NCBI RefSeq assembly: GCF_963259705.1
Contig: NC_081846.1
Span: forward strand, 88,052,641 to 88,116,640
DNA: 64,000 nt
Direction of reading: 5' to 3'
DNA from: Myotis daubentonii
Taxonomy: Eukaryota; Chordata; Mammalia; Chiroptera; Vespertilionidae
Shown: positions 42,931-55,501 of the stretch, piece after piece
Position numbering within the stretch: position 1 is the first letter of the stretch
Layout of the letters: every line of letters starts with the position of its first letter
Made by a program: the position numbers and the translations under genes
Notes under the pieces: model-generated
Told to the model about the DNA's origin: nothing
What the model saw: the letters and a program-made list of their open reading frames with translations, nothing else
The model's database searches: none

Positions 42931-43049
42931 CCAATATTTCTTAGCTCAGTTCTTTTTGTATTTAAAGTAAAACTTACTTCCTAGAAGCCTAAAAAACTCC
43001 GGTATAACTTTTAGAAATATGAAAGTGTTTTTTAAAGTTCCTTTGATTT

Positions 43050-43340
43050 CTCTTTGAAATGCTAAAATATGATGGCTTTGGAACTCACAGTTATTCAATT
43101 CCTTCCACAGGTGATAAAAGCATCTAGCCTGGAGCACAGATGTGTGAAAAGAGATTAGGCAGTGTGTGAAAGCACTTCCTTCTCATCAGCCATTTGACGG
43201 CTTTTTGAAATGCTAATGTAAGTCCTACAGAGCTGTTACCTTGAAATTCACACCTATTCAATTCTGCTCCAGGTAAATAAAGCATTCTCAGGTGAACACA
43301 GAAGTGTGAAACCAAACTGAGGCAAACTGTGAAAATCCTG
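43050..43340. repeat. Diverged tandem duplication, about 152-bp period
   Basis: GAAATGCTAA, TATTCAATTC, CCAGGT/ACAGGT, AAAGCAT and CACAGATGTGTGAAA/CACAGAAGTGTGAAA recur in the same order in two units starting at about 43055 and 43207. This could be part of an LTR U3. Confidence 0.65.
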
Positions 43341-43482
43341 ACTCAGTTCATCTCAAGGGAAGAAGAAAAATACAGTTCTCTTCCTTCTTCATATAGTATC
43401 ATTTATTTTTGTGAAAAAATTTGGACTTGAAGGGTTTCAGGGAGATAACTAAGTACCACTAATTGAGCACTTGCTACTGCTT

Positions 43483-43486
<4 letters not shown>

Positions 43487-43527
<41 letters not shown>
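43487..43527. repeat. (AC)n microsatellite
   Basis: Uninterrupted AC dinucleotides for about 40 bp. Confidence 0.97.
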
Positions 43528-43529
<2 letters not shown>

Positions 43530-43649
43530 CAAATGGTATAATTCATGCTAAAGCCCATGATACCAAACCTAGATTTAATACTTGATCAAATTGCAGTTTC
43601 AGTCTCTCCCCAAAACATAATCTTAATCAACCAGTATTGAATTTTCTGG

Positions 43650-43962
43650 TCAAATTTTCAGTGAGGTAATCTGTCACCTGGGCCCTCTTCATCCCGTATT
43701 AAAAGAAGAGGCAATCTGCATGATCATCACCCTTCCTCTTCTCTACTTCCAAAGAAAAAATGTTCTGGCCCCCAAATAATCTTTTCTTTTGTTTTGCAAA
43801 TAGCTCCCTTGTACCACCCTTCTTTCCATAAAGTCCTTCATTTTGTATATTCTTTCAGAAAGCCCTTCTATTTGCTAGATGGAATGCTTTCTGATTTATG
43901 AATTATTTAATAAAGCCAATTAGATCTTCAAATGTGCTGAGTTGGATTTTATTTTTTAACAC
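43650..43962 (+). repeat. Probable old LTR 3' part
   Basis: It ends with 'TTATTTAATAAAGCCAATTAG' then 'GATTTTATTTTTTAACA', an LTR-like polyadenylation signal and terminal CA. The 5' limit is unclear and may include the duplication at 43050-43340. Confidence 0.45.
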
Positions 43963-44147
43963 TACAAGCCAGTGGCAATGTTAGGGGATTTATATTTAAA
44001 TATCCCCACAACCCTGTATTTGATGTCTTATTAGATGCACTTTACAATATGCAAATCACAGTTAACATAGGTTAAATAATTTGCTTCAAAGGCACACAGC
44101 TTTTAATTAGTACAGCAGAGATGGTAACAAAAAAAAACCTGAACATT

Positions 44148-45239
44148 TGTTGCCCTGAGGCAGGATAGTAAAAAATAGAAAAATCTCTTGGCAAGTAATG
44201 GGGAAACTGAGACAGATAGCTAAGCAAGACCCAGCAATTTATAGCCAGCGAGTAAATCACAAGTTCCTGTCCTCCCTAACCAAGGACATTTAGGAGCAAG
44301 TGGTTTGCACCTTCCAGGGAGGCCAGGGCATTCCCACCTTGGTCCCAGTCCCTCTTCAGTGACATTATTTGAAGGTGCAACTGACTGGGGAATGATCCTG
44401 ACCCCTCTATATGCTCATTTTGATGAGTCAGCATATTGAAGGACACACCTGGAAAGCCGATGACTATTGTATTGAGATCCTCCCCTGAAACTTCCCCTTA
44501 AATTCCTGCTTTAAGAAAACAGATAAAAACTCTGAAGCAAAGGACCCCAGTGCACAATCTTCCTAGAGCACACCTACACCTTCTTCAGGCACTATCTTTG
44601 GTCTCTTTCTGCTAAGCTCTAAGTTCAAGTCCCCACTAGACTTGCAACCAGGGGAGCATTGGACGGCAGCAGCTCATCCAGGACTAAGCCCCAAACCTGT
44701 CTCCAAGGGCCCTCCTTTTGCCTCTGTAACTTGTTTCCTGAGTCCATGAAACCCAGCTGGCTCACTTCTTCTTCCTCTGTGACTTTCTTCCTAAAGGGCC
44801 AGGCAGCTCTGCTGAGGCTCACTTCTGTTTCTGTGATCTTGCCTCTTCTTTTTTAAGCCTTTCCTTTGTTTCACTGTTCCCAACTTTAATAAACATAGTC
44901 TCAGCCCAGCCAGTGTGTCTCGGTGATTGAGCATCAACCTATGAACCAGGAGATCATGATTTGATTTCTAGTCAGGCAACATGCCTGGGCTGTGGGCTGT
45001 GGGCTCAATTCCCCAGTAGGGGGTGTGCAGGATTCGCTCTCATCATTGATGTCTCTATCTCTCCCCCCTCCCTCCCTTCCTCTCTGAAATCCATAAAAAT
45101 AAATAAATAAATAATAAACATCCTCTCAAAATCATCTGGACTTGTGTTGTGAAATCTTTCTTGCATAAAATCAATAACCCACACATTCCAGACCATGTTG
45201 GGGCACACTCGCTTTAGTCCCAGTCCCTTTTTGGTGACA
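44148..45239 (+). repeat. ERV LTR with SINE insertion
   Basis: It begins TGTTGCCCTGAGG and ends TTTTTGGTGACA. A TATA-like AGATAAAAACTC lies near 44520 and AATAAACAT near 44889. The segment 'AAAATCATCTGGACTTGTGT' resembles class I LTR U5 regions. A Ves SINE is inserted at 44903-45117. No target duplication was found, so the boundaries are provisional. Confidence 0.55.
44903..45117 (+). mobile_element. Ves SINE
   Basis: It has a tRNA-like head (CAGCCAGTGTGTCTCGGTGATTGAGCATC), a degenerate B box (TTTGATTTCTAGTC) and a CTCTGAAATCCATAAAAATAAATAAATAAAT tail. Flanking AATAAACAT is repeated on both sides (about 44890 and 45112). It is an older subfamily. Confidence 0.88.
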
Positions 45240-45424
45240 GCCCCACATCTCAGGATCCTATCATACTGGGAAAGAAATGGTAGCTACTGTAACAAAAAAC
45301 TCTTAAATCTCAATAGCTTAAGATGCAGAACAGATTAATTGCTCAACTCTGATGTGGTTGGTGGGTGGTTAAGGAATACTCTGCTTCATGCATTTTTTTC
45401 AAGGACCAGGGACAAGGTTGACAG

Positions 45425-46690
45425 ACCTGTAACCACATGCATCCAGAATAAAAGAGAGAGGACCCAAATAAATAAAGTCAGAAATGTAAGAGGAGAAGTA
45501 ACAACTGACTTCAAAGAAGTACAAAAGATTGCAAGAAAATACTATGAACAACTATATGCCAACAAATTAGACAATATGGAAAAAATGGATAAATTTCTAG
45601 AAGCATACAATATTCCAAAACTGAATCAGGAAGAATCAGAGACTATTGTTGCAGGAGACCAGAGAAAAACCAAGCAACACTTTAGAGAAAAGGAGTGACA
45701 CTGTTTATTTACACTAGTGGACTCAGGGACTAACTTTCCAAATCTGAGTAAAGTAACATGCAGGAGGCTTCTCTTTTATATCTTTATGGGGTCTTCATCA
45801 CGGTGAGGAAGAATTGACATCATTAAAGTGTCCATACTACTGAAAATGATCTATAGGTTCAACACAATTCCGATCAAGATTACAGTGGTGTATTTAACAG
45901 AACTAGAACACATATTCCAAAAATGTATGTGATCCACAAAAGGCCTGGAATAGCCATAGCAATCTTGAGAAAGAAGAACAAAGTTAGAGGAATTATGCTA
46001 CCTGATTTCAAACCTTACTACAAGGCCATAGTAATCAAAACAGCATGGTATTGACATAAAACACACATATAGATAAATGAAAATAAGTAGAGTGTGCAGA
46101 AATAAACCCACACCTTTATGGCCTATTAATACATATTTGACAAAGGAGGCAAAAACATACAATGTGTTAAAGATAGTCTATTCAATATATGATGTTGGGA
46201 AAATCAGACAGATAGATAAAAAAAAAGAAGAAATTAGACCACCTTCTTACACCATACACAAGAATAAACTCAAAATGTTTTAAAGACTCAAAACTTAAGA
46301 CTCCTAGAAGAAAACATAGGCAGTAAAATTTGTCATTTCTTATAGCAATATTTTTTTTCTGATATATTTCCACAGGCAAAGGGAAACAAAAGAAAAAATA
46401 AACAAATGGGACTACATCAAACTAAAATGTTTTTTTTTTTTTGTACAGCAAAGGAAACCATTAACAAAATGAAAAGACAGCCCACTGAATGGGAGAATAT
46501 AAGGGGTAATATCCAAAATTTATAAAGAACTTATAAAACTCAACACCAAAAAACCCCCAAACAATCCAATTAAAAATGGGCAAATAACCTGAACAGACAC
46601 TTCTCCAAAGAGGACATACAGATAGCCAACAGACATACGAAAGGGTGCTCAGTGTTACTAACCATCAGAGAAATGCTTGCCCAGTTTTGA
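45425..46690 (+). mobile_element. Old L1 ORF2 fragment, interrupted
   Basis: The plus-strand frame 45425-45645 shows the ORF2 linker (R-G-E-V-T-T-D, Y-Y-E-Q-L-Y-A-N-K-L-D-N, M-D-K-F-L-E). Post-RT blocks follow from 45828 onward in broken frames. An LTR fragment sits at 45648-45805. Confidence 0.82.
45648..45805 (-). repeat. LTR fragment
   Basis: On the minus strand ATATAAAAGAG (promoter) is followed by AATAAACAG, and the segment ends CTCCTGCAACA. It is the R/U5 end of an LTR; its U3 part is missing. It interrupts L1 sequence. Confidence 0.6.
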
Positions 46691-47533
46691 GTATTACTTA
46701 TAGAAATAACAACTCTGGACACTGTTGTAGCCCAGGGCCTGTGCTGAGGGCTTGAAGTGAATCCTCCCCTTCCATCCCCATCACAGCCCCGGGAGGGGGA
46801 GGCGGAGGCAGCCTCATTCACAGCGAGGGAACTGGTGCGGCGTGCCAGCTGCTTCCCAGCCACGGCACGGCTTTGGGGAGCCCAGGAGGTGTGACTGCAG
46901 AGTGTACACGTTTAAGAGCTCCATTCTACTGCTTCCTTCTGTGTGCAATACATGGCCATTGTAGAAAAAGAAAATGCATAACCAGAAAGCAAATGACATA
47001 CAATGCTAATGTATAGAGACGGCACCATTTAGCATTAAAACATGAGATTTTGAGTATTTTCTCATATAAATATGTAATTTAATTAAAAATGCAATCGTGA
47101 TCATATAATTTTGGAAATTTTTTATTTTAGTGTAGTAAAATTAACAAACCACTTAATCATTTTCTTTGCTACATAATATTCCATTGAGTTGTGTAAAAAA
47201 TGTCCCCCAAATGGCAAATTCTACCAACCTACCTACTTAGCTGCTCTGAGACTGGCTGGAAGGGACATGCCCAAAGGCCTGGTGGTTGTTGGGGTGCCTC
47301 TCTGTCCGGCCAGACCTGGGTGAGGAGCAAGGCCACTGCTCCTGCAGATGTCTGTAGTTTTCTCTCCCAGAGGGAGGATGACGTGAGCTCTGGGAACTCC
47401 AGGGGTTGTCATGAAGGGAATGAGGGAACCAGACCTAGTGGGGACCCATCTCTTTTGTGAATTGCCTTCCATGACTCATCCTTCGGGATGGCTCACCCCA
47501 TTCCCCCAAAATGGAACAAACTCACATTTTTTT
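46691..47533. other. No gene recognised
   Basis: Single-copy sequence with an AT-rich section at 46900-47200. No supported features. Confidence 0.4.
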
Positions 47534-47923
47534 GTGTTATGGGCTAAATTGTGTCACTCCAAATTCATATGTTGATACTGGAATCCCCTGCACCTCTGAA
47601 TATGGCTGTGCTTGGAGGCAGGCCTTAAAGGTTATTAAAATACAATCGGGTGGTTAGGGTAGGCCTGATCCAATCTGATGGGTGTCCTTATAAGAAGGGA
47701 GATTGGGATGTACCAAGACACCAGGGGTGAACATGCACAGAGCGAAGACCGTGTGATGACAGCAAGAAGACGGCCATCTGCACGCCGCGGAGAGAGGCCT
47801 TAGGAAGTACCAAACATGCCGATCTTGGACACCCAGCCTCCAGAACTGTGAGAAATACACCCCTTTTGTGTAAGCTGCTCCGTGTGTGGCATTTTGCGAT
47901 GGCAGCCTGAGTAGACTAAGACC
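47534..47923 (+). repeat. MaLR LTR (MLT1-like)
   Basis: 'TGGGCTAAATTGTGTCACTCC', 'CCTTATAAGAAGGGAGA', 'AGACGGCCATCTGC', 'CAGCCTCCAGAACTGTGAGA' and 'GGCAGCCTGAGTAGACTAAG' follow the mammalian apparent LTR pattern from start to end. Confidence 0.85.
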
Positions 47924-48002
47924 CTCTTCCTGAAGCTTGGTTGGCCTCCCTCTCAGGGCTGGTGGGTAGATGTGAAGGAGGTAAGGTTCTGCCTGATTTA
48001 AA

Positions 48003-48135
48003 AAAATATATATACTTTTATTGATTTCAGAAAGGAAGGGGGAGGGAGAGATAGAAACATCAATGATGAGAGAGAATCACTGATCAGCTGCCTTCTGCAC
48101 GCCCCTCACTGGGGATCAAGTCCACAACCATGAGG
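48003..48135 (-). mobile_element. Partial Ves SINE
   Basis: It keeps the A/T-rich tail and body (TTTTATTGATTTCAGAAAGG, CATCAATGATGAGAGAGAAT, CTTCTGCACGCCCCTCACTG). The tRNA-like head is missing after about 48135. Confidence 0.85.
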
Positions 48136-48916
48136 TAGAGGGTTGAGGGAGGCAGAGGGCTCATGACAGAGAGGTGGAAAGAGGGCTTCACAGAGCAGTC
48201 ACAAAGCGGGCAGGGGTGGAGCAGGTGGGGTCACAATGACTGCCCACGTGTTCTGTACAGTATGGTTTGGGGCCCTCTCTAGGGCCAGGCCTGGCATCGA
48301 GAGGGATATGCACCTGACAGGAGGTCAGGTTTTTGGGGGAGGAACTGGGCCTCCTCCTTCTAGCATTTGCCCCTGTGGGTGCCCACCTGGGGCAAGGCAC
48401 AGAGCAGGTGCTCGGATGTTGTCCACATGCCACTCGGTGCAGAAGCTTGTTTCTAAAGAGTTTGGTTATAGCTGTTGTGATGTCATCTTTGTGAAATGAG
48501 GAACGAGAGGGTGTCCTTCTCCCTCTTTGTGACTGGAAGGCATCTCCATGGCCTCCAACAGTTTCCTTTGAAATAATTCCACATCTGAGACTGCATGCGG
48601 TATTAGCACTGGTGGAGGCGGAGTAGGTAGGTGGTAGATTAGGGAACCAGGGCAATTTCGCCTTTTGCCCTGCTTAGCCTCTGGGACTGAGACAAGCGTC
48701 TAAATCAGACTTCCCCTGCTCTGTTGAGCCAGTCTGTCTGTGGTCCTACTGTCCTGTTGTCAGAAAGGATTAGAGTTGGAAGGACCCTGGCACTGCACTT
48801 GACCCCTCCTGGCCTCTGCACGTTGCTCAGGCTCTGCTCTTGCCCCACATGCAGCACAGCATGAAGGCCTCTGTGCCAGTCAGGCTTCTCCAGGTAGTGA
48901 AACCCGAAGGATGTCT
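48136..48916. other. Unique sequence, no gene recognised
   Basis: GC-moderate single-copy DNA. No supported features. Confidence 0.4.
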
Positions 48917-49003
48917 GTGTCTGTGTCTGTGTCTGTGTCTGTGTCTGTGTCTGTGTCTATGTCCATGTACATGCCCATCTCCAGCTCTCTCTCTCTATAA
49001 CCA

Positions 49004-49056
<53 letters not shown>
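48917..49056. repeat. (CTGTGT)n and (CT)n microsatellites
   Basis: About seven CTGTGT hexamers at 48917-48958, degrading into CCATGT variants, then a CT run at 49004-49056. Confidence 0.93.
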
Positions 49057-49058
<2 letters not shown>

Positions 49059-49984
49059 CCTCCTATATCTATATCTGAATGGGCACATGCAGTTGTGAAA
49101 CTGCAAGTCCAAAATCCACAGGGCATGAGTTCGGGAGCCCCGTGAATCCTCACCTGCTCAGCCCTTCAGCCCTGGTGAGGAGTATTCAAGGTGATGCAGG
49201 GAAGAGGATATTGCTTTGTATGAATAGTCATCTGAGTATCACTGAAGGCGACTGGGAGTGCCTGGGAAGTGCATGTCCTGTTCGCACAGATGCTTTTCTT
49301 CCTTCCTCACACTAAGGCTAAAACTTCAGTCTTCCTCTGGCCTGAGGGCTCCTCATGGCAATGGGTGTTAGTGATGCCCCGTCCAAACCGCAAGCAGAGT
49401 TCCAGAATGACACATGAGAACCAGGAGGTGGGGCTGTGGTGGAGGCAGGACCAGCTGCTTGTGGGGTCAGATGGGAGGGGTCTCCAGGAGTATCCTCGCT
49501 CTGAAAGTCTGCTTTCCTCCTGGGTCGATGAGGCCCGGACCTTCTCTGTCCATCAGGCCACATGGGGGACATTGGACACTTGCAGTGAGTGTCCAGGCCT
49601 CCCAGGGCAGGGCTGCTGCAACCCGAGGAACTCACCGACACGCTTAGAAGACAGAGATAGAAGCTAACCAACTCTGTTATGTTCCAAACGATGTGCCGTT
49701 TTACCTAAATTCACAGTGTTGTGACATAATTAGGTTGTGTCAGCCAGCTTTGTTCCAGGAATAGCCCAGTAACCAAAGACAACCACTGGTGAAATAAAAT
49801 GCCATCTGTTATGGAGATCCTGAAAGGGAGTTGTTTCAGGGACGCTGACCAAACAACACTGTTAGAGTTTTATTCCTCCGGCAGGAGATTCTGTGTTCTG
49901 TTCGGATGCGGATGGGCGGCCTGCGAGAATCCTGAGGGAATCCCTTATGGGTCACACTGTGTGTAATCCTCTCCTTTTGTCTGT
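49057..49984. other. Unique sequence, no gene recognised
   Basis: Single-copy DNA without supported coding content. Confidence 0.4.
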
Positions 49985-50455
49985 GATGGGACCTGTGAAT
50001 CCGATTTCACTCCCACAGGTAGATGTTGCAATGAGGCAAAGATGAAGGTATCTCACAGATGTAATTAAACGGCAGATTGTTCTGGGTGGGCCTGGGCAAG
50101 CAGGGTCCAGGGATCAGAGATGGAAGTGGCGGCAGCAGCGTTCTCCTGCGGGCATTGAAGAATCAACTGCCTCACGTGACAGGGAATGACAGGTGGCTCC
50201 CAGGACCCGGTGACCTCACTCCTCTAGTAGCAAGAAACCGAACTTCACCATTGAGCCAGGGATTCCACCCAGAGCCTTAGAGGAGATGCTGCCCCCGGCC
50301 AACACCTTGATTGTGGCTTTGTGAGACCCTGAGGAGAGGTTCCACCTACCCATGCCCCAATGCCAGAACCACAAACACTGTGGGATTAATTGGTGTTGTG
50401 TTAAGCTGCCAAGTTGTGGGAATGGCTATGCACCGTAGGTGATTAATACAGGGGA
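49985..50455 (+). repeat. Old MaLR/ERVL-type LTR-like repeat
   Basis: 'GATGTAATTAAACGGCAGATT', 'CCAACACCTTGATTGTGGC', 'TTAAGCTGCCAAGTTGTGG' and 'GTAGGTGATTAATACAGG' follow the order of a common mammalian LTR-like repeat. The exact family is uncertain. Confidence 0.55.
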
Positions 50456-50714
50456 AGAGAGGCAACTTCAGTGACCAGGACATGACAGCTACCGCTATTG
50501 ACCATCTACTCTGGGGCAGGCGTATTCACACAGCATCTCGGTTAATCTTGATGGCGGTCCTCAGAGTTAGTAAGCCCCCTGGAGGAGTCCTCCGTACAGG
50601 GCTTAGCTCCCCGACACCATCTAATGATTCTTGTTTCTCTTGGGAAGCAGATGGAATTCACAGTTGGTAACTCTTGCCTCCTGTTTTTAAGCTTCTAGAG
50701 ATGAGGAAGGAAAC

Positions 50715-51015
50715 AGGCTTTGGCTGAAGACACACCTGCCTTCAACTCCAGCCTTGCCATTTGTCAGCTGGTTGACTTGGGTTGGGTCTCCTAACCTTTT
50801 CTAAATCAATTCTCATCTGATGATAAATGGAATTTGTGCCAAGGGATGCAGCCAGGCTGTGTGCCAGCCCCTCTCTTAGCCGCATTCACAGTTTCCTCAC
50901 TGACTCCTGACACAGCCCTGTGAGCTGGGGGAGATACCCTGATTTTCCAGATGAGAAAACAGGTTTCAGAGACGTTGACCTATTTGCCCAAGGTGAGCAG
51001 TTGTAAGTGACAGAG
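50715..51015. repeat. Two MIR SINEs in opposite orientation
   Basis: 50715-50830 reads as a plus-strand MIR (CCATTTGTCAGCTGGTTGACTTGGG). 50855-51015 reads as a minus-strand MIR (GTGTGCCAGCCCCTCTC, TTTTCCAGATGAGAAAACAG). Confidence 0.75.
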
Positions 51016-51949
51016 CTCAGAGAGAGACTTAGTTTGTGGGGCTTTCACAGAAGGCTCCCTGAGCCCTTTGCATCCTTTCCCCTGGGTGTCAGGATTTTCC
51101 GAGTGCCCAGCCTCCTGTCTCTGTGGATTCTTCTAACTGCACCCATCAGTCAGTGAGGGAGCTCAGCTTCCATCCGGAAATGCTGAGAGCAAACACGACA
51201 TAAATAATTTCACGTAACCCCCACCCTTCCGCTCATCACTGCCTCTTGCAGGAGTGAATGCTAGTGATGACGGAGTAGTGGGATAATGTCCTTCTGTGTA
51301 GCCTGCTTGTGGGCCTGAGATTTAAAGGGGAAGTCAAGGCCAAGGATCCAGGAGGAGGTGCTGCCCAGCTCTGGGGGGTAGGGCTGTCTGCAGAGTTGTG
51401 GGGTGGGGGTGCCATGAGGTGTGGGGTGCTGCCAGCCTGTTCCAGGGCCCCAGCCTGTGCTTGAATACCAGCTCCATGGAGGTATGTTGAGCTTGGTCAT
51501 GTGACTAGCATTCCCTAGAATATTAGCAGATCAAAGATGAGCAAAGGCTTGCACTGTGCTTGTGGTGTTGGGTGTGTGTTTTTGCCATCTTCCTGCCGGA
51601 GCTGCCACTTCATAGCTGCTTCCCTTCCTGGAACGGACCCGAGTCCGCAGGGAGAGGTCAAACAGCCGGCGCTGCAGCTGAGCCCAGTCCATCCTACATC
51701 AGCGCCTTTGCCAAGGGACCAGAAGGCAGGTGAGCAATCCAACTGGTCTTTGTTTTAAGTAACTGAGTCCTGGCACCTTTCTTCAGGGGACAACCGTTGG
51801 TAAACAAAGAAGTAACTCCAGGGGGCTGGCCTGTTTTCTGATTGGGTGGGGACAGCACTTGGAGGGTCTCACAAAGCGGAGGTCAGAGAGAATCATGGCT
51901 GTGGTCCTTCTCTTCTGGGTTTCACTTGGCTCGCAAGGCAGCGTCTGAG
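51016..51949. other. Unique sequence, no gene recognised
   Basis: Single-copy DNA. No supported features. Confidence 0.4.
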
Positions 51950-52610
51950 ACCCTAACAGCGGCTCTGAGAGAATAATAAAACCGAATGATGATGAGGCGG
52001 TGGGTTCACATGCATATCCTAACAGAATAATTTCCCGTAAATGAAATGGGACGAGACTCGCTCTTTTCAACGATAGGAATAATAAACATTCTCTTCTCTT
52101 GATCAGCTCCCCTAACTACAGGCAATTGCTGTTAACTGTACAATGTGCTGTCCCCATTACAGCACCATTAAAGCTGCAATCAGACAGTTATTGCCAGTGT
52201 TAGTTTTGAGCTACTGAAGGGAAATCTGATTTATTTTTTTTTAATTACATACACATGCAATAGATTTATTGGCCCTCAACAAATGTTCTTTCAACAAAAA
52301 TTATAATTTTAAATACTCTTCAAAAAGTGGTCTCATTAAATCGTATGCCAGACAATGTACTTAAACAACATTCAAGTTGTGGGCTTATTGTCCTCTCTTT
52401 TCCTAGATAATTAATCAGGTGAAAGCTGATCTCTAAAACGGAGTTAGCAATTACCTTGAAAAACACACATGCTTCGTTGTTTTTCCACCTGTCTGCCTCT
52501 GTCTGTGTGGCTTCCCTGATTGGCCCTTATGTGGCCACGAATGAGTTGGCTCAAATAAAACTTAGTTTTTGAAGTGGGACTTTTTACGTTGTCATTGATC
52601 ACATTGCAGT
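51950..52610. promoter_or_regulatory. AT-rich block resembling a conserved non-coding element
   Basis: About 650 bp, clearly AT-richer than its flanks, with no repeat signature and many homeobox- and POU-type cores (TAATTA, ATAATTAATC, AATTACATAC, ATGCAATAG, ATTATTT). This pattern suits a developmental enhancer. It is a composition-based inference without conservation data. Confidence 0.3.
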
Positions 52611-54346
52611 GCGGTTGTTCTCACCTGTGTTCGCATGGCCCGTGAACTCTTCCAGGCACGAGTGGTTGTGTGTGTGCTCCTGGGGCCCAGGCGGCTCGGC
52701 ACAGATGGGTGCTCACGGATGCTGGGCAGGACTGGACCTCAGCCGCCAATCTGGAAGGCCTTTGTAGAAAGGAAGCCCCTGATGAATGATGTAATCACAT
52801 CTGTGCAAGTTCAGGAGAAATAGTCACTGCTTCCCAGTTGTGGTAACCACGGGAGCACAGGAACAAAGCACACACACAGTGGGCCTTGGTTCTGGGGATG
52901 CAAGCAGCCCCCGAGCCCAGGAATTGGGTATTTCCTCTGGCGGGACCGGTGAAGACATGGACCATGGACAGAAAGACCGTGGATCAGGGCTATACCATCA
53001 GGGCTAGAATAGGCAATAAAAATGTGCTTTTTCTGTGCCCTGACAACTCTCATACCACCCACTGGCCCAGTCACTTTTCCACCCGTCACCCAACTCAATC
53101 CCAGGGTCACCCTCCTGGTCTAGGCCTTCCCTGAATCCTTACAGAATTCAAGTTAGGTCTTGATTAAACACCGGTTTTAGTCATTTAACACTTGCTTTAC
53201 ATCCACACACCTTCTTGTGGCTAAATTAAATTGGAGCAACTGTTTCTGGGATTTCCCCTGCATCTTCTGTCAGTTTTCTGGGGAAGTGGAGTCAGCCTGT
53301 GCCTTGGGGTGGGACAGCCGCCTCGCTCTGCCACCTACCTGCATCTCCTGAAGCTGGGCATGATGGGAAGGCACTAAGTAGGCTAGGTGGAGAGTCTCTA
53401 GCTCTGGGGCAGTTCAGACAAGGTGAGCTTGCCCAGTGCTAGCACTAAAGATCCTTAGGGCCTGGGTGTGCCATGCGGCCTCATGGCATGGCTCACAGAC
53501 TAGGGCTTCCACGCACACTAAGGCCCGAGGGCAAGACGAGGCTCCATGAGCTGCGTCGGCCCACCTGGGAATGGAGTACTCTCTGGGCTGCCAGCCAGCA
53601 CCCACCGCATCCTTATCCCAGGGATCTTTGGGAGGAAACCCAAAGGTAAGGTAGGCCTCACTCCATCTCCCTATGTTGTAGAGAGTTGGTTGGGCGGGGC
53701 CTCAGTGGCCTCCTCTAGAAGCTGGCTGTGATTGACACAACCATCCCCTTTCCCTGCCACCAACAGTGAGGAAGATGGCACTCAAGAGCTGAACTGGCCC
53801 TTCTGAGCAGGGCTCTCAGAGCCTGGCTGGGTGATTGTGCTGCCCAGAATGGGCACGAAGAGCCTCTGGCGCTATGTGCCTGCTCCTGGGGCCTGGAGGG
53901 GACACGGTTTGAAAGTGAGGAACATGGGAGAAGGCACCAAAGGTAAGCAACAACCTGCATGACAATTCAATGCACTAACCCCATGTTGGGCAGGGCAGCC
54001 TTTTGCATTTGGAGTTAAAAGTGATTTGTTCTCCTACTGCTTTAGGTTAGGAACACCCTAACCTAGGAGCTGCCCTGGGTCCAGGGCTCGGGGGTCCTTA
54101 GTTCCAGCAGCTGTTGCACCCTCAAGTGTGGCCCAGGGAGGGACCACATTCTATGTTTTGAATAAAAAAAGGAAATATAGACTTTAATGTGATCTGGATT
54201 TTATAAGTTGACAGACAACTAAAGAAAAGATAGCCTATGTCTGCGGTCCAATCAAAACCTGTCCACCCGTGGGTTTGGCTTCAGGTCAGTGGGTGTGCTC
54301 TGTACAGACTACGCCACCTCTGAGGGTTCATGCTTGCCCGTGGGAG
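52611..54346. other. Unique sequence, no gene recognised
   Basis: Mixed-composition single-copy DNA. Open frames are short and lack domains. Confidence 0.4.
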
Positions 54347-54395
<49 letters not shown>

Positions 54396-54397
54396 GT

Positions 54398-54448
<51 letters not shown>
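54347..54448. repeat. (GT)n-(GA)n compound microsatellite
   Basis: About 22 GT units followed by TATGTAGAGAGAGAAA and about 24 GA units. The tract favours alternative DNA structures. Confidence 0.96.
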
Positions 54449-54451
<3 letters not shown>

Positions 54452-54734
54452 CTGCTCACACCCAGAGGCATAGAGGGGAAAAGAGGGTCCCTCTCCCACC
54501 TGTCCTGGTGGAGGGAGCACACAGGCTGACCTGAGTGCCACACCCGCCTTGGCCTCTTCAGGCAGAGTCCTCAGCTTGTATCTGGGTGGGGAGCAGGCTG
54601 CTGGGGAGGAGGCTGGGGATGGGGACAGGCACTGCAGATTCCAAGGGAGGGTGGGTGGTGAGTGATTTGCATTATAAAGAGCCTGAGAAGGATCCCAGGG
54701 AAGGACTTACCTTTGGGGTGCCTTTCTCTTAGAG

Positions 54735-55501
54735 CAGTGGTCGGCAAACTCATTAGCCAACAGAGCCAAATATCAACAGTACAACGATTGAAATTTCTTC
54801 TGAGAGCCAAATTTTTTAAACTTAAACTATATAGGTAGGTACATTGTTATTAACTTAATTAAGGTACTCCTAAGCTGGCCTTTGCTAAAAAACGTCCTCA
54901 ATCTGATTGAGGTACGTTCGCTGAGGTCGACCCCTTCCGACTATCTTATCCACACTCGTCTTGTATACAGTGGGGCTTTGACTTACGAGTTTAATTCATT
55001 CTGTGATGGAGCTCGTAACTCAAATTACTCGTATGTCAAATCAAAAGTGAACGAGTGAGACACGTGATGCTGGGCTGATGTTGTGGCGTTCACTGTGAGG
55101 TTCGATGCGCCAGCTAGTGGTGGGGTATCTGAAGCTGGCTCGTAACCCAAATTTTAGCTCGCAACTCAAAGCAAAAAATCGGCCAAGAGACAGCTCGTAT
55201 CTTGAAAAACTCGTTAGTCGGGACACTCGTAAGTCAAGGCCCCACTGTACTTGTTTCGTCTCTCCTTTCGTTCATCCTCTCTGTATGTCCAAACCATCTC
55301 AACGTACCTTTCTCAATCCTCGACACTACATCTTCTTTCACTCCACAACGTTCCCTAAAATTAACTTAATAAACTTTACTTAACGTTTTAAGTAACCTCG
55401 CACTGTATGTGCACACCCGCACCTGGTATTCTGTGGAAAAGCCACACTCAAGGGGCCAAAGAGCCGCATGTGGCTCGCGAGCCGCGGTTTGCCGACCTCT
55501 G
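54735..55501 (-). mobile_element. Non-autonomous hAT with nested mariner element
   Basis: Its ends are CAGTGGTCGGCAAACTC and GAGCCGCGGTTTGCCGACCTCTG. Target duplications TCTTAGAG (54727-54734) and TCTTAGAC (55502-55509) match at 7 of 8. It belongs to the same family as the element at 4960-5634, in the opposite orientation, and keeps different internal parts. No transposase frame is left. Confidence 0.93.
54968..55247 (+). mobile_element. Tc1/mariner-type miniature element
   Basis: This 280-bp element has inverted ends of about 23 bp (CAGTGGGGCTTTGACTTACG and the complement of CACTCGTAAGTCAAGGCCCC). It is flanked by TA on both sides (54966-54967, 55248-55249). Subterminal CTCGTAACTCAAATT repeats are visible. 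It is nested in the hAT element and so is younger. Confidence 0.93.
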
